Source: Pseudomonas putida
GTDB lineage: Bacteria > Pseudomonadota > Gammaproteobacteria > Pseudomonadales > Pseudomonadaceae
Length of the DNA stretch: 64,000 nucleotides
Reading direction: 5' to 3'
NCBI RefSeq assembly: GCF_001941965.1
Contig: NZ_MKZO01000012.1
Coordinates: 372,001 to 436,000, forward strand
Below the pieces are notes generated by a model that ran no database searches, was not told where the DNA came from, and worked only from the letters and a program-made list of their open reading frames with translations. The position numbers and the translations under genes were made by a program. Positions 49,708 through 58,050 of the stretch are shown here, piece after piece; position 1 is the stretch's first letter; every line of letters starts with the position of its first letter.

Positions 49708-51701
49708 AGGTCGATTCCGTCGTTGGGGTCGAGAGAAGCCAGCCGGGCCGTGCGCTGCATGGCCGGGTCGAGCTGGCCGGGAAGCGGGAGCGCCAGGTCG
49801 TCGTCATCGAGCAGCTCCAGGTCGTTCGCACACGCGTCCAACTCGGGCTCGTAGGCGACGGTTTCGGAGAGTTCGAGCTGGCGGCGCGGGCCGCCGTCAT
49901 CGGTGCCGCCCGGACCATCGGCGGATACCGAGGTCGGCGCCGTAGGTACGGCCGGGATCGCCAAGCCGCTCCAGTCGTCGGGGCGGGCTGGCGGCGCGTC
50001 GGCGTACCTCCCGACTGCGAGCACGGGCGGTGGCAGGACGCGATCCTTGAAATTGGCGTCGACGTAGTAACGCAGCTTCTTCGCGCGGATCGGGGCAACG
50101 CTGGACACCATGACTACGGCGTCCTCAGGTGGAAGCTGCATCACCTCGCCGGGCGTCAGCAGCGGACGTGCAGTTTCCTGACGCGACACCATCAGGTGCC
50201 CCAGCCACGGAGCGAGGCGGTGGCCCGCGTAGTTGCGCTGCGCGCGAAGCTCGGTGGCGGTGCCGAGGGTTTCGGAAATCCTTTTCGCCGTCCTTTCGTC
50301 GTTGGTGGCGAAAGTCACCCGGACATGGCAGTTGTCGAGGATGGAATGGTTCTGCCCATACGCCTTGTCGATCTGGTTCAGGCTTTGAGCGATGAGAAAG
50401 CTGCGGATGCCGTAGCCGGCCATGAAGGCAAGCGCGGACTCGAAAAAATCGAGGCGACCCAGCGCCGGAAACTCGTCCAGCATCAGCAGCAGCTTGTGCC
50501 GGCGCGCGATGCCATCGCTGCCGTCGAGCGATTCGGTCAGCCGCCGCCCGATCTGGTTCAAGATGAGCCGGATCAGCGGCTTGGTGCGGCTTATGTCGGA
50601 GGGCGGCACCACCAGATAGAGCGATACCGGGTGCTCGGCGGAAATCAGGTCGGCGATGCGCCAATCGCAGCGCGATGTGACTTCGGCCACGGTCGGGTCG
50701 CGGTACAGGCCGAGAAACGACATGGCGGTGGAGAGCACGCCCGATCGCTCGTTGTCCGACTTGTTGAGCACTTCGCGGGCAGCGGATGCGACAACCGGGT
50801 GAGGCGCATCGCCCAGGTGCTTCGTCGTCATCATCCGGTGCAGCGTCAGCTCGAACGGACACGCCGGGTCGCTGAGGAAGTTGGCGACGCCGCGCAGCGT
50901 CTTGTCCTCGCCTGCGTACAGAACATGCAAGATTGCACCGACCAGTAGCGCGTGGCTGGTCTTCTCCCAATGATTGCGCTTCTCTAACGCACCTTCAGGG
51001 TCAACCAGAATGTCGGCGATGTTCTGCACGTCGCGCACTTCATGTGCGCCGCGCCGGACTTCAAGCAGCGGGTTGTAGGCGGCCGACTGCCTATCGGTGG
51101 GGTTGAAAAGCAGGCAGTGCGAAAAGCGCGAACGCCAGCCCGCCGTGATCTTCCAGTTCTCTCCCTTAATGTCGTGAATGACGGCGGACGCCGGCCACGA
51201 AAGCAACGTAGGCACCACCAAGCCCACGCCCTTGCCCGAGCGCGTGGGTGCGAAGCTCAGGACATGTTCCGGCCCCTCATGTCGGAGGTATTGGTCGTCG
51301 TGTTGGCCGAGGAAGACGCCCGCCGGGAGGGTCAGTCCAGCTTTGCGGATGTCGACGGCATCGGCCCAGCGTGCCGAACCATAAGTCGTAACCAGCCGCG
51401 ACTGCCGAGAACGCCATACCGACATGGCGATGGCGACGAGTAAAGCGAACAAACCGCTACCACCCGCAATCGCACCGCCTGTGTCGAAGACGTGCGGCGC
51501 GTAGGCATCAAAGAAGAACCACCATTCGAACAAGCGCCACGGGTGATAAACCGGTACACCTAGAAGATCGAACCAGGGCGATCCGAGGCGTACTTGATAG
51601 CCAAGGGTCGCTGCTGTCCATTGTGTGGCGCCCCAGACGCCGGCGATCACGATGCCGATTACCACAGCGATCTGGCCGAACAGAACGTTCGTCCCTTGCA
51701 T
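49704..51701 (-). CDS. traG: Conjugal coupling protein TraG (VirD4 family)
   Basis: 665 residues; GGAGGAC lies before the ATG. Two N-terminal membrane helices, Walker A APTRSGKGVGLVVPTLL (about 153-168), Walker B LLLMLDEFPALGRLDF and the IAQSLNQIDKAYG motif are intact. The last 130 residues are an acidic, proline-rich tail. It delivers the relaxase-DNA complex to the channel. The relaxase gene is not in this window. It is the first gene of the operon. Confidence 0.96.
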   Translation of the reverse strand: MQGTNVLFGQIAVVIGIVIAGVWGATQWTAATLGYQVRLGSPWFDLLGVPVYHPWRLFEWWFFFDAYAPHVFDTGGAIAGGSGLFALLVAIAMSVWRSRQSRLVTTYGSARWADAVDIRKAGLTLPAGVFLGQHDDQYLRHEGPEHVLSFAPTRSGKGVGLVVPTLLSWPASAVIHDIKGENWKITAGWRSRFSHCLLFNPTDRQSAAYNPLLEVRRGAHEVRDVQNIADILVDPEGALEKRNHWEKTSHALLVGAILHVLYAGEDKTLRGVANFLSDPACPFELTLHRMMTTKHLGDAPHPVVASAAREVLNKSDNERSGVLSTAMSFLGLYRDPTVAEVTSRCDWRIADLISAEHPVSLYLVVPPSDISRTKPLIRLILNQIGRRLTESLDGSDGIARRHKLLLMLDEFPALGRLDFFESALAFMAGYGIRSFLIAQSLNQIDKAYGQNHSILDNCHVRVTFATNDERTAKRISETLGTATELRAQRNYAGHRLAPWLGHLMVSRQETARPLLTPGEVMQLPPEDAVVMVSSVAPIRAKKLRYYVDANFKDRVLPPPVLAVGRYADAPPARPDDWSGLAIPAVPTAPTSVSADGPGGTDDGGPRRQLELSETVAYEPELDACANDLELLDDDDLALPLPGQLDPAMQRTARLASLDPNDGIDL

Positions 51702-52006
51702 GACCTGTCCTCCGATTTCTCCTGCGCTGGTGTCTCATTGAAAGCGTTGCACAGGGGGTGTCGCAGGCGTCAGGATCGGTTCTGGGCTAGTGCCGGTCAA
51801 AGACCGTTCGCAGCACAATGGTCGAGGGAAAAGAAAGAATGAGCGCGGTGGCGAGTCAAAGAAAAGCGCCGCAAGCGAAAGCGCACTGCGGCGCATACAG
51901 AGTTCCAAGCAAGTTACCCAAAAAAAGCCGTCAATGGGCCTTGCTTCCACTCATAGGCAATATTTAGATATCATGAAAAACGATGATATTTAAGATTGGA
52001 ATAAAA
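51702..52006. promoter_or_regulatory. Divergent region between traG and lysR
   Basis: 305 bases, clearly richer in A/T near its right end than the trb genes. ATATCAT-N8-ATGATAT at 51968-51989 is a perfect 7-base inverted repeat just before the LysR start. The traG side has a plain ribosome-binding site. The remaining sequence shows no gene. The AT-rich repeat is probably the LysR operator. Confidence 0.55.
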
Positions 52007-52912
52007 ATGAAAAATATCAAGAGTATGGATCTCAACTTGCTCAAGGCGCTGGACGCATTGTTAGACGAACGCAATGTGACACGGGCGGCGGCCCGTCTGG
52101 GACTAACCCAGCCGGCCTTGAGTGGCATGCTGACGCGGTTGCGCGAGAGCTTCGGTGACCCGCTTTTCGCGCGCTCGCAGCGGGGTATCGTTCCAACGCA
52201 GCGGGCGCTGGATCTAGGGATGCCTGTCAAGCAGGTGCTCGCCGAAATCGACGCGCTGCTCCAGCCACCTTCCTTCAATCCGGCCACCGCACAACTGACC
52301 TTCTCCATCGCCGCGACGGACTATGCGCTGCGTGCCGTTGCTGTCCCATTTCTATCGGCACTTAAACGGCACGCACCGCGTGTACGAGTCTCATTAGTGC
52401 CAGTCGAGAGCGGGCAGCTACAGAACCAGCTTGAGCGCGGTCAGATCGATTTAGCCCTCCTGACGCCAGAGATCACTCCGCCAAATCTGCATGCCCGAGA
52501 GCTGTTCAAGGAACACTATGTGTGTGTCCTGCGGGAAGACCATCCTGCGGCTATGGGGCGCAAGCTGACCGTTAAACAGTTCTGTGCTCTCGACCATGCG
52601 CTTGTTTCCTACGATGGTGGAGGTTTCCGCGGCGTCACCGACGATGCGCTAGAACAGTTGGGCAAACGACGCAGCGTCACACTGTCGGTCAAGAGCTTTC
52701 TGATCTTGCCAGACATCCTGCGTGCCAGTGACATGGTTGCGATCTTGCCGAGCCGCTTGGTCGCCGGTATGGACAAGCTGGCTATCTCCCTGCCGCCGGT
52801 GAAGATACCGGGGTTCACCAAGACGGCTGCTTGGCACGAACGCACCCATCACGATCCAGCACATCGCTGGATACGAGCACTGCTGTTCACTTCCTGTGCT
52901 AACAACAAGTAG
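52007..52912 (+). CDS. LysR-family transcriptional regulator
   Basis: 301 residues from the ATG at 52007 (GGA 8 bases upstream); an ATG at 51983 has no Shine-Dalgarno. DLNLLKALDALLDERNVTRAAARLGLTQPALSGMLTRL is a NodD/PcpR-like HTH. Codon and base use differ from the trb genes next to it. It precedes the SRPBCC gene on the same strand, and both are fronted by GATATCAT-type palindromes. Confidence 0.9.
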   Translation: MKNIKSMDLNLLKALDALLDERNVTRAAARLGLTQPALSGMLTRLRESFGDPLFARSQRGIVPTQRALDLGMPVKQVLAEIDALLQPPSFNPATAQLTFSIAATDYALRAVAVPFLSALKRHAPRVRVSLVPVESGQLQNQLERGQIDLALLTPEITPPNLHARELFKEHYVCVLREDHPAAMGRKLTVKQFCALDHALVSYDGGGFRGVTDDALEQLGKRRSVTLSVKSFLILPDILRASDMVAILPSRLVAGMDKLAISLPPVKIPGFTKTAAWHERTHHDPAHRWIRALLFTSCANNK

Positions 52913-53051
52913 GCAAGATCGCTCCTATCGTCATGCTCAGCACAACTCTACCTCGCACTACAAATAAGCAATCAGTCGGCTCAATTGGAGACGCGCCCTT
53001 TCGTAGCGCCGCTGCGAGATAGCCTAGTCGGTGGATGGCAGAACCTAGGCC

Positions 53052-53076
53052 TTGATATCATATTTTATGATATCAA
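53052..53076. promoter_or_regulatory. 25-bp perfect palindrome upstream of the SRPBCC gene
   Basis: TTGATATCATA-TTT-TATGATATCAA, 11-base arms without mismatch. Its ATATCAT/ATGATAT core is the same as that of the repeat at 51968-51989 in front of the LysR gene. It lies about 120 bases upstream of the SRPBCC start in a 281-base gap that holds nothing else recognisable. Confidence 0.7.
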
Positions 53077-53193
53077 AAATAGAAACTTAGGATTTCACTT
53101 ATTGCAGATGGAGGCTCATGATTTGCTCCATGACCACTTGAATGACGCAGCCACCCCTGTTGCGTCATCGACATTTTGTGAAGGAGCTTCGAT

Positions 53194-53724
53194 ATGAGCA
53201 AGCAACAGAACGCCATCCTCTGGCCCGAAGGCTACACGCCGGGCTTTACTGAGAATTTCGCCTCCAATGAGATCATCGCCGCCGGCTTGAGCGCGGCCGA
53301 CGTATGGCCTCTACTCGTCACACCATCGCTGTGGCCAAGCTACTACGCCAACTCGGCTAACGTGTGCTTTCATGACGGCAAAGGCCCGGTACTGGCCGAC
53401 GGCGATCGGTTTTACTTCGAGACCTTCGGCTTCCCGGTAGAGGGGCAGTGCAACGAATACGTGCCACCTGCGGATGGGCAACCCGGCCGCGTGGCCTGGC
53501 ACGGCTGGTCCGGCGAGGAAGGCACAGATACGCGCCTGGATGTGCATCACGCCTGGCTGGTTGAGAACCTGGACGGCAGGCGCGTGCGCATCCTCACGCA
53601 GGAAACTCAGAAGGGCAAACCGGCCGAGGAGCTGCACAACGCCAAACCCAACCCGATGATCAACGGCCATCAGGACTGGCTCGACAGCTTGGTCGAGGCA
53701 GCGCGCAAAGCCAAGCAGGCGTAG
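53194..53724 (+). CDS. SRPBCC-domain protein
   Basis: 176 residues; AAGGAG precedes the ATG. GLSAADVWPLLVTPSLWPSYY and the beta strands that follow, then VHHAWLVENLDGRRVRILTQETQKG, are the START/SRPBCC helix-grip fold with a hydrophobic cavity. These proteins bind small hydrophobic molecules; no enzyme motif is visible. It was probably cotranscribed with the broken DJ-1/PfpI gene that follows, under the LysR gene upstream. Confidence 0.85.
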   Translation: MSKQQNAILWPEGYTPGFTENFASNEIIAAGLSAADVWPLLVTPSLWPSYYANSANVCFHDGKGPVLADGDRFYFETFGFPVEGQCNEYVPPADGQPGRVAWHGWSGEEGTDTRLDVHHAWLVENLDGRRVRILTQETQKGKPAEELHNAKPNPMINGHQDWLDSLVEAARKAKQA

Positions 53725-53768
53725 TGGTCTCCGGCCGCTTGATCCCAAGCGTCTGAACGGAGAAAACC

Positions 53769-54005
53769 ATGATGAGAACTCCCCTCAGGATTCTGCTGGT
53801 CCTGACTTCGCAGGCAACGATGGGCGACGAACTGCTCAACCGCGAATGGTTCCGCAGTCGGACCGAAGCGAAGGTGCTGATCGAACGTTGGCGACAGTTC
53901 TACAACGAGCAGCGGCCGCATAGCGCGCATGCTTACAAACCGCCGGCGACGATCCGGCGCAACTGGATCCAATCCGATAGCATCCCCTCCGAACTCACTG
54001 CCTGA
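53769..54005 (+). pseudogene. DJ-1/PfpI gene start fused to an IS3-family transposase tail
   Basis: The 78-codon frame begins MMRTPLRILLVLTSQATMGD, the start of a DJ-1/PfpI family type 1 glutamine amidotransferase-like protein (first strand plus LLVLTS motif), with GGAG upstream. After about residue 20 it changes to ELLNREWFRSRTEAKVLIERWRQFYNEQRPHSAHAYKPPATI, the C-terminal end of an IS3-family DDE transposase (OrfB), including the Glu-proximal NEQRPHSA motif. An insertion followed by a deletion joined the two in frame. Neither protein can work. Confidence 0.75.
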
Positions 54006-54233
54006 CTGGCTACAAAGTTCGTACTCAGGTCACCTTGGCGCAGGCACTGAAGGTGGAGCCACCCGGAATGGGTGCTCCCACCGCCTTACGCGCACTGGCT
54101 CGAACTCTCCCGAGGCGCCGGCAAGCTCGTCACATAGCGACTAGAGAGAGGAGGTGACCGTACGAGTTCCCAGCGCCCGATCCACTCTGGGAGCTGGGTC
54201 GCCTAGCGACTACGCTACCAATGGAGCTAGCGA
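54006..54233. other. Remnant sequence after the IS fragment
   Basis: 228 bases without a credible gene. TAGCGACTA occurs twice in direct orientation (about 54137 and 54205), and CCCAG/CTGGG pairs across about 54162-54191. It probably includes the end of the IS element and the 3' end of the SugE transcript on the minus strand. I cannot assign attachment or integron sites. Confidence 0.3.
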
Positions 54234-54551
54234 TCAACTCGATAACTTGAGCGTGATAACGCCCAGGATGATCAACGCCACGCCAAGGTATCGCATCAGG
54301 GAGGTTGGGTCGCCATAGAAATGAATTCCGACTAAGAAAGTTCCCGCCGCTCCGATACCCGTCCACACCGCATAAGCAGTCCCAATCGGTATCTGACGCT
54401 GAGCAAGCCATAGGAAGGCGCCGCTAATTGTCATGAAAGAGACGGCTACTGCGACCCCACTCCAACGCGATGTTGGCTCTTGCGCCATTTTCAGCCCGAC
54501 CGGCCATCCGATTTCAAACAATCCAGCCAAAACAAGATAGATCCAACCCAT
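54234..54551 (-). CDS. sugE: SMR-family transporter, SugE/Gdx type
   Basis: 105 residues, four membrane helices. GAAGGAGA precedes the ATG. The essential Glu13 is present in AGLFEIGWPVGLK, and IPIGTAYAVWTGIGAAGTFLVG is the SugE/Gdx signature (Trp and Gly-rich helix 3). Gdx proteins export guanidinium with protons, and some handle quaternary ammonium biocides. No guanidine riboswitch is visible in the 58-base gap upstream, so it may be expressed from the eexN/lysR side on the same strand. Confidence 0.9.
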   Translation of the reverse strand: MGWIYLVLAGLFEIGWPVGLKMAQEPTSRWSGVAVAVSFMTISGAFLWLAQRQIPIGTAYAVWTGIGAAGTFLVGIHFYGDPTSLMRYLGVALIILGVITLKLSS

Positions 54552-54609
54552 TGCGATTCTCCTTCAAATTTTTCATATCCGGCATACATACTCCGGCATG
54601 ACCACCAGC

Positions 54610-54873
54610 TTAGAACTTCGGCGGCTCTTTAGGCGTGGTGTGGGGCACATCGCCATCTTCGTAAAAGCGCTTTCGCGTAGCCTCGGCAACCCGGTTACAT
54701 AGTTGGTCGCCCAGCATTGGTCGATCCAACTTGCATTGCTTGCGCAACTCTTTCAGACGCTCAGGATTGAGCGCTAATTCATCGACTGTCGGAAGGTTGG
54801 CTTTATCTGGTTTCCCAGATGGGCTGCAGGCTGCCAATGTCGAGGAAAGCAATATGAGAGCAATCTTCTTCAT
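54610..54873 (-). CDS. EexN-type entry exclusion lipoprotein
   Basis: 87 residues with signal and lipobox LAAC (Cys16). The mature part, NPERLKELRKQCKLDRPMLG then LCNRVAEATRKRF, is the EexN motif and matches the lipoprotein within the trb operon (43973-44299) in order of residues, including both Cys. Thus the element carries two related exclusion lipoproteins. It lies between the SugE gene and a LysR gene on the same strand. Confidence 0.88.
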   Translation of the reverse strand: MKKIALILLSSTLAACSPSGKPDKANLPTVDELALNPERLKELRKQCKLDRPMLGDQLCNRVAEATRKRFYEDGDVPHTTPKEPPKF

Positions 54874-54905
54874 GGTTAATTTTCTTTGGGAGATTGTGTG
54901 ATGGT

Positions 54906-55811
54906 TTACCGCCGACCTTTGGCATCTGGAGATTTGATCGAATGAACGCGTTCCATGAAGCGAGTCAGCATTTCTGACGGCTCGCTGGCCGGCCGTAGTA
55001 GATAGGTCGTGAGCATTGGCGAACGTCCAGTCAGCGGCCGTGCGACCACCCCCTGTTCCCTGCTGGCTGTGATATGCGCGCCTCCTGTGAGGCCTAGTGC
55101 AAGTCCCGCCGAAACCAGGACCATCATTAGATCGCTGGAAGTCACGCGTTCGGCAATCAGTGGCTCTATGTCCACGCGACGTAGCACCCGTTCAACTTGC
55201 CGAGCATGGCCCTCACACGCCACCGCGTCGCAGAGCACCAGCGGATACCGCAACAGCTCTTCTAGGGGAATCTGTTTGTGGGATAGCAAGGGGTGCCGTG
55301 CGGGCACAGCTACCATCAGAGGGTCACTCCACACCGGCACGGCGATGATGCCTTCGCCGACTTCATCCGATTGAGCGAAGCCGAGATCGTACAGTTCGCC
55401 ACACAATCCCTTGATTTGCTGTGCCAAAGGCACCTCGAAGAAGCGAACTTCCACTTCCGGCTCTTCCTGCCGGCAGAGCGCCAACAACGCAGGCAGGCGC
55501 GATGGCGTGATTCCATCAGACAATGCAATACGGAGCTGGCAATGAAAGCCATTGGCTGCGGCGTTCACACTGTCGCGCGCCTGCTGCAAAGCTGCGAAGA
55601 CACGCGGCACGCTCTCAAAGAAGAGCCTGCCCGCACGAGTCAAGCGGGTGCTCCGAGTGGTTCTCGCAAATAGCGCTACGCCCAACTCTTCCTCAAGTTC
55701 CTTGATGGCGCGCGACAGCGGCGATGTCTCTATGTGGAGGCGCTCTGCGGCTCGGGCAAAGTGCAGCTCCTCTGCCACCGCCAGAAAGTAGCGCAGGTGT
55801 CGAATTTCCAT
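54906..55811 (-). CDS. LysR-family transcriptional regulator
   Basis: 301 residues from the ATG at 55811 (GAGGA upstream). MEIRHLRYFLAVAEELHFARAAERLHIETSPLSRAIKELEEELG is a classical LysR HTH of the BenM/CatM-like branch. The C terminus lacks unusual motifs. It is followed by eexN and SugE on the same strand, and convergence with the outer-membrane-factor gene is excluded since both are on the minus strand (93-base gap). Target not evident. Confidence 0.9.
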   Translation of the reverse strand: MEIRHLRYFLAVAEELHFARAAERLHIETSPLSRAIKELEEELGVALFARTTRSTRLTRAGRLFFESVPRVFAALQQARDSVNAAANGFHCQLRIALSDGITPSRLPALLALCRQEEPEVEVRFFEVPLAQQIKGLCGELYDLGFAQSDEVGEGIIAVPVWSDPLMVAVPARHPLLSHKQIPLEELLRYPLVLCDAVACEGHARQVERVLRRVDIEPLIAERVTSSDLMMVLVSAGLALGLTGGAHITASREQGVVARPLTGRSPMLTTYLLRPASEPSEMLTRFMERVHSIKSPDAKGRR

Positions 55812-55904
55812 GTTCGCATTCCTCATCACTCAGGCCTCACCACCTTCGCCTTGCGTCACGCTATTTAGCTAGCCTTCGCAAGCTGCTCCAGCATGTTTCT
55901 GCGA

Positions 55905-57308
55905 TCAAACAGGAGAGCCGGATAATGCTTTTGCCAGGACGCCCCATTGCATGGCTGTCTCGGCCCGCGTGCGGATCAGCGAAGCCTGCGCTGACAGCAC
56001 CCCGGCCTCAGCCTCGGCCACCACCGTGGCGTCCACTTGTCCCGCCTCGAACAGACGTCGGCTGCGATCGAGCTGACGCTCCGCGACTGCGACACCCTCG
56101 GCCTGATGCTCCAGTGCTGCGTGCTGCGTATGCCAACCGAGATATGCGTTCTCTACGTCCTGCAAAGCACTCAACAAAGTGCGCTCGAACTCCGCACGGG
56201 CAGCTCGGCTGCGCGCCTCTCCGGTCTCGATGCCGGCACGGATCGCGCCACCATCGAAGATCGGCAACGACACCCCGGCCCCAAGTGAAAAAATGTTTCC
56301 AGTGATGCGGGTTCCCACACTCTCTACGCGCTGCCGTCCGCCGCTCAGGTCCAACACCAGCCTGGGGAAGCGTTCGCCTTCGGCTGCGTTCCAGCGCGCG
56401 GTTTCGGCGGCGAACTTCGCTTCGGCGGCGCGCACGTCGGGCCGCTCACTCAGCAGGTCCGCAGGTATGCGTGTCGGTGTCCAGTCCGGGACGGCGAGCG
56501 ACGCAAGAGTTGGGGAAGCTGCAGGCGCTCCGGGCGTTTGTCCCACTAGTACATCGAGTGCATGCGTCGCCTCGCCGCGCGCACGCCGCAGTTGCTCTTG
56601 CTCCACGCGCAGTGCGACGACGCCGGCGCGGGTACGCTCGATGTCGAAGCCGGTAGCTTGTCCGGCCTCGAACTTCCGTTGCATCAGCAAGACGAGTCGT
56701 TCTGCGGATGCCAGCCGCGCCGCGGCTAGCGCTTCGAGCTCACTGGCTTGGCGCTGCTGCACAGCCGCCGACACTGTTTCAAACGCGACCTGCCACCGCG
56801 TGGCAACCCACGCTTGTTCGGCTGCCACCGCATCCAGGCGCGCACCTTCTGCTGCCTGCGAAAGCCGTCCCGACAGGTCTGCCTCCCACGATGCGGACAA
56901 CGTGGCGCGGCCATCATTGCCGATTGCAACGTTCTCTGAATAGTCGCGTCCTCGAGTTGCCTGCGTGCCCGCGGACAACGAGGGGAGCAGGGAGGCCCGT
57001 GCTCGCCGCGTGGCGGCCGATGCCTCGTCCACGCGCGCTCGCGCAATCGTCAGTTCGGTATTGCGCTCCAGCGCCGCCCGGACCAAGGCATTGAGGTGCG
57101 GATCGCCGTAGGCCGTCCACCAATCGACGGGAAGAGTACGGCGGGACGATTTGTCCAAGATGCCTTCACCTCCCTCTTCATTTGAGAAATGGGCCGGTAC
57201 ATCCAGGCGAGGTGGATCGGCAGAGTGCGGGGCATGGCTGCAGGCCGCAAGAAGCAGTAGCGGAGAAATCATGGCAATGAGGCGATAGCGTTCAAGAATT
57301 TGAGACAT
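55905..57308 (-). CDS. RND efflux outer-membrane factor lipoprotein (NodT family)
   Basis: 467 residues from the ATG at 57308 (AAGGAG 6 bases upstream). Lipobox LLLLAAC, then two TolC-like repeats of long helices and barrel strands (WWTAYGDPHLNALVRAALERNTELTIARARV; LLSERPDVRAAEAKFAAETARWNAAEGERFPRL). It forms the outer-membrane exit of a tripartite pump. It is divergent from tetR and the fusion protein and pump genes, controlled by the same promoter region. Confidence 0.93.
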   Translation of the reverse strand: MSQILERYRLIAMISPLLLLAACSHAPHSADPPRLDVPAHFSNEEGGEGILDKSSRRTLPVDWWTAYGDPHLNALVRAALERNTELTIARARVDEASAATRRARASLLPSLSAGTQATRGRDYSENVAIGNDGRATLSASWEADLSGRLSQAAEGARLDAVAAEQAWVATRWQVAFETVSAAVQQRQASELEALAAARLASAERLVLLMQRKFEAGQATGFDIERTRAGVVALRVEQEQLRRARGEATHALDVLVGQTPGAPAASPTLASLAVPDWTPTRIPADLLSERPDVRAAEAKFAAETARWNAAEGERFPRLVLDLSGGRQRVESVGTRITGNIFSLGAGVSLPIFDGGAIRAGIETGEARSRAARAEFERTLLSALQDVENAYLGWHTQHAALEHQAEGVAVAERQLDRSRRLFEAGQVDATVVAEAEAGVLSAQASLIRTRAETAMQWGVLAKALSGSPV

Positions 57309-57408
57309 GGCAGCTCCTTGCGCTCCGAAAAAGTCTTGACGGACTGTTGTATGGCTTCTACTATACCGTCTGGACTGTATATGACTCAAGCTTTTTTGGA
57401 GCACGACC
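57309..57408. promoter_or_regulatory. Divergent promoters of the efflux cluster with TetR operator
   Basis: Operator at 57362-57381: TATACCGTC-TG-GACTGTATA, a 20-bp palindrome with one mismatched pair. Plus strand: TTGACG (57336-57341), 17 bases, TACTAT (57359-57364), then tetR at 57409. Minus strand: TTGAGT, 18 bases, TATAGT (complement of 57360-57365), toward the outer-membrane-factor gene. The operator overlaps the -10 of the first and fills the spacer of the second, so TetR binding would close both promoters. Confidence 0.75.
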
Positions 57409-58050
57409 ATGCCGCCCCGCGCGAAAACAAAGTTGCCCCCCCCGTCCACTGCCCATAGCAGCGCCGATGCGCAGCCCGGCCTCCAGCAAGGAGCCCAGCG
57501 AACTCGCGACCGCATCCTGCAGGCCGCCCGCGAACTGGTGCTGGAGGAAGGTGCCAGTCGCTTGACACTGGACGCCGTCGTTGTGCGGGCCGGGTTGAGC
57601 AAAGGGGCGTTTCTCTATCACTTCAAGACCAAACGCGATTTGTTCGTGACACTGATCGACGAGATGATCCGGGCGTTCGACGCGGTACAAGCCAATCACG
57701 AGCGCAGGTTTGCCGGAGATCCGGACCCCTGGCTGTCGAGCCAGGTGGAAGCGATGCCCGACGACGAGATGCAGAAGATGGGCGCAGCGCTGCTCGCGGC
57801 AGCTGCGGAAGATCCAACACTTCTCGACCCACTGCGCGAGTGTTACCGCGTGCAGTACGAACGCGTGCGTCGATCCCCGCGTGGCACCGAGACCGCGGCA
57901 CTCATCATGCTGGCATTGGATGGCGCCCTGTTCGCCGATCTTCTGGGTTTGCCAATACTCGCACCCGCAGAGCGGCGGCATTTCTTTCGGGCGCTCCAGG
58001 ATCTCGCCTCGGGCCATCTCGAACTTGTCCCGGCAAAAGGACGCACATGA
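57409..58050 (+). CDS. TetR-family transcriptional repressor
   Basis: 213 residues. HTH: RTRDRILQAARELVLEEGASRLTLDAVVVRAGLSKGAFLYHFKTKRDL (about 30-78). The C-terminal ligand domain resembles the TetR_C33/AcrR-like set. An N-terminal Pro/Ser-rich arm of about 25 residues precedes the HTH. It overlaps the next gene by 4 bases (ATGA) and is likely to repress the whole efflux cluster from the operator at 57362-57381. Confidence 0.92.
   Translation: MPPRAKTKLPPPSTAHSSADAQPGLQQGAQRTRDRILQAARELVLEEGASRLTLDAVVVRAGLSKGAFLYHFKTKRDLFVTLIDEMIRAFDAVQANHERRFAGDPDPWLSSQVEAMPDDEMQKMGAALLAAAAEDPTLLDPLRECYRVQYERVRRSPRGTETAALIMLALDGALFADLLGLPILAPAERRHFFRALQDLASGHLELVPAKGRT

Noticed and set aside
54552..54609. 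Guanidine riboswitch upstream of the SugE-type gene
   Set aside because: Only 58 bases separate the genes and no conserved guanidine aptamer sequence is seen.
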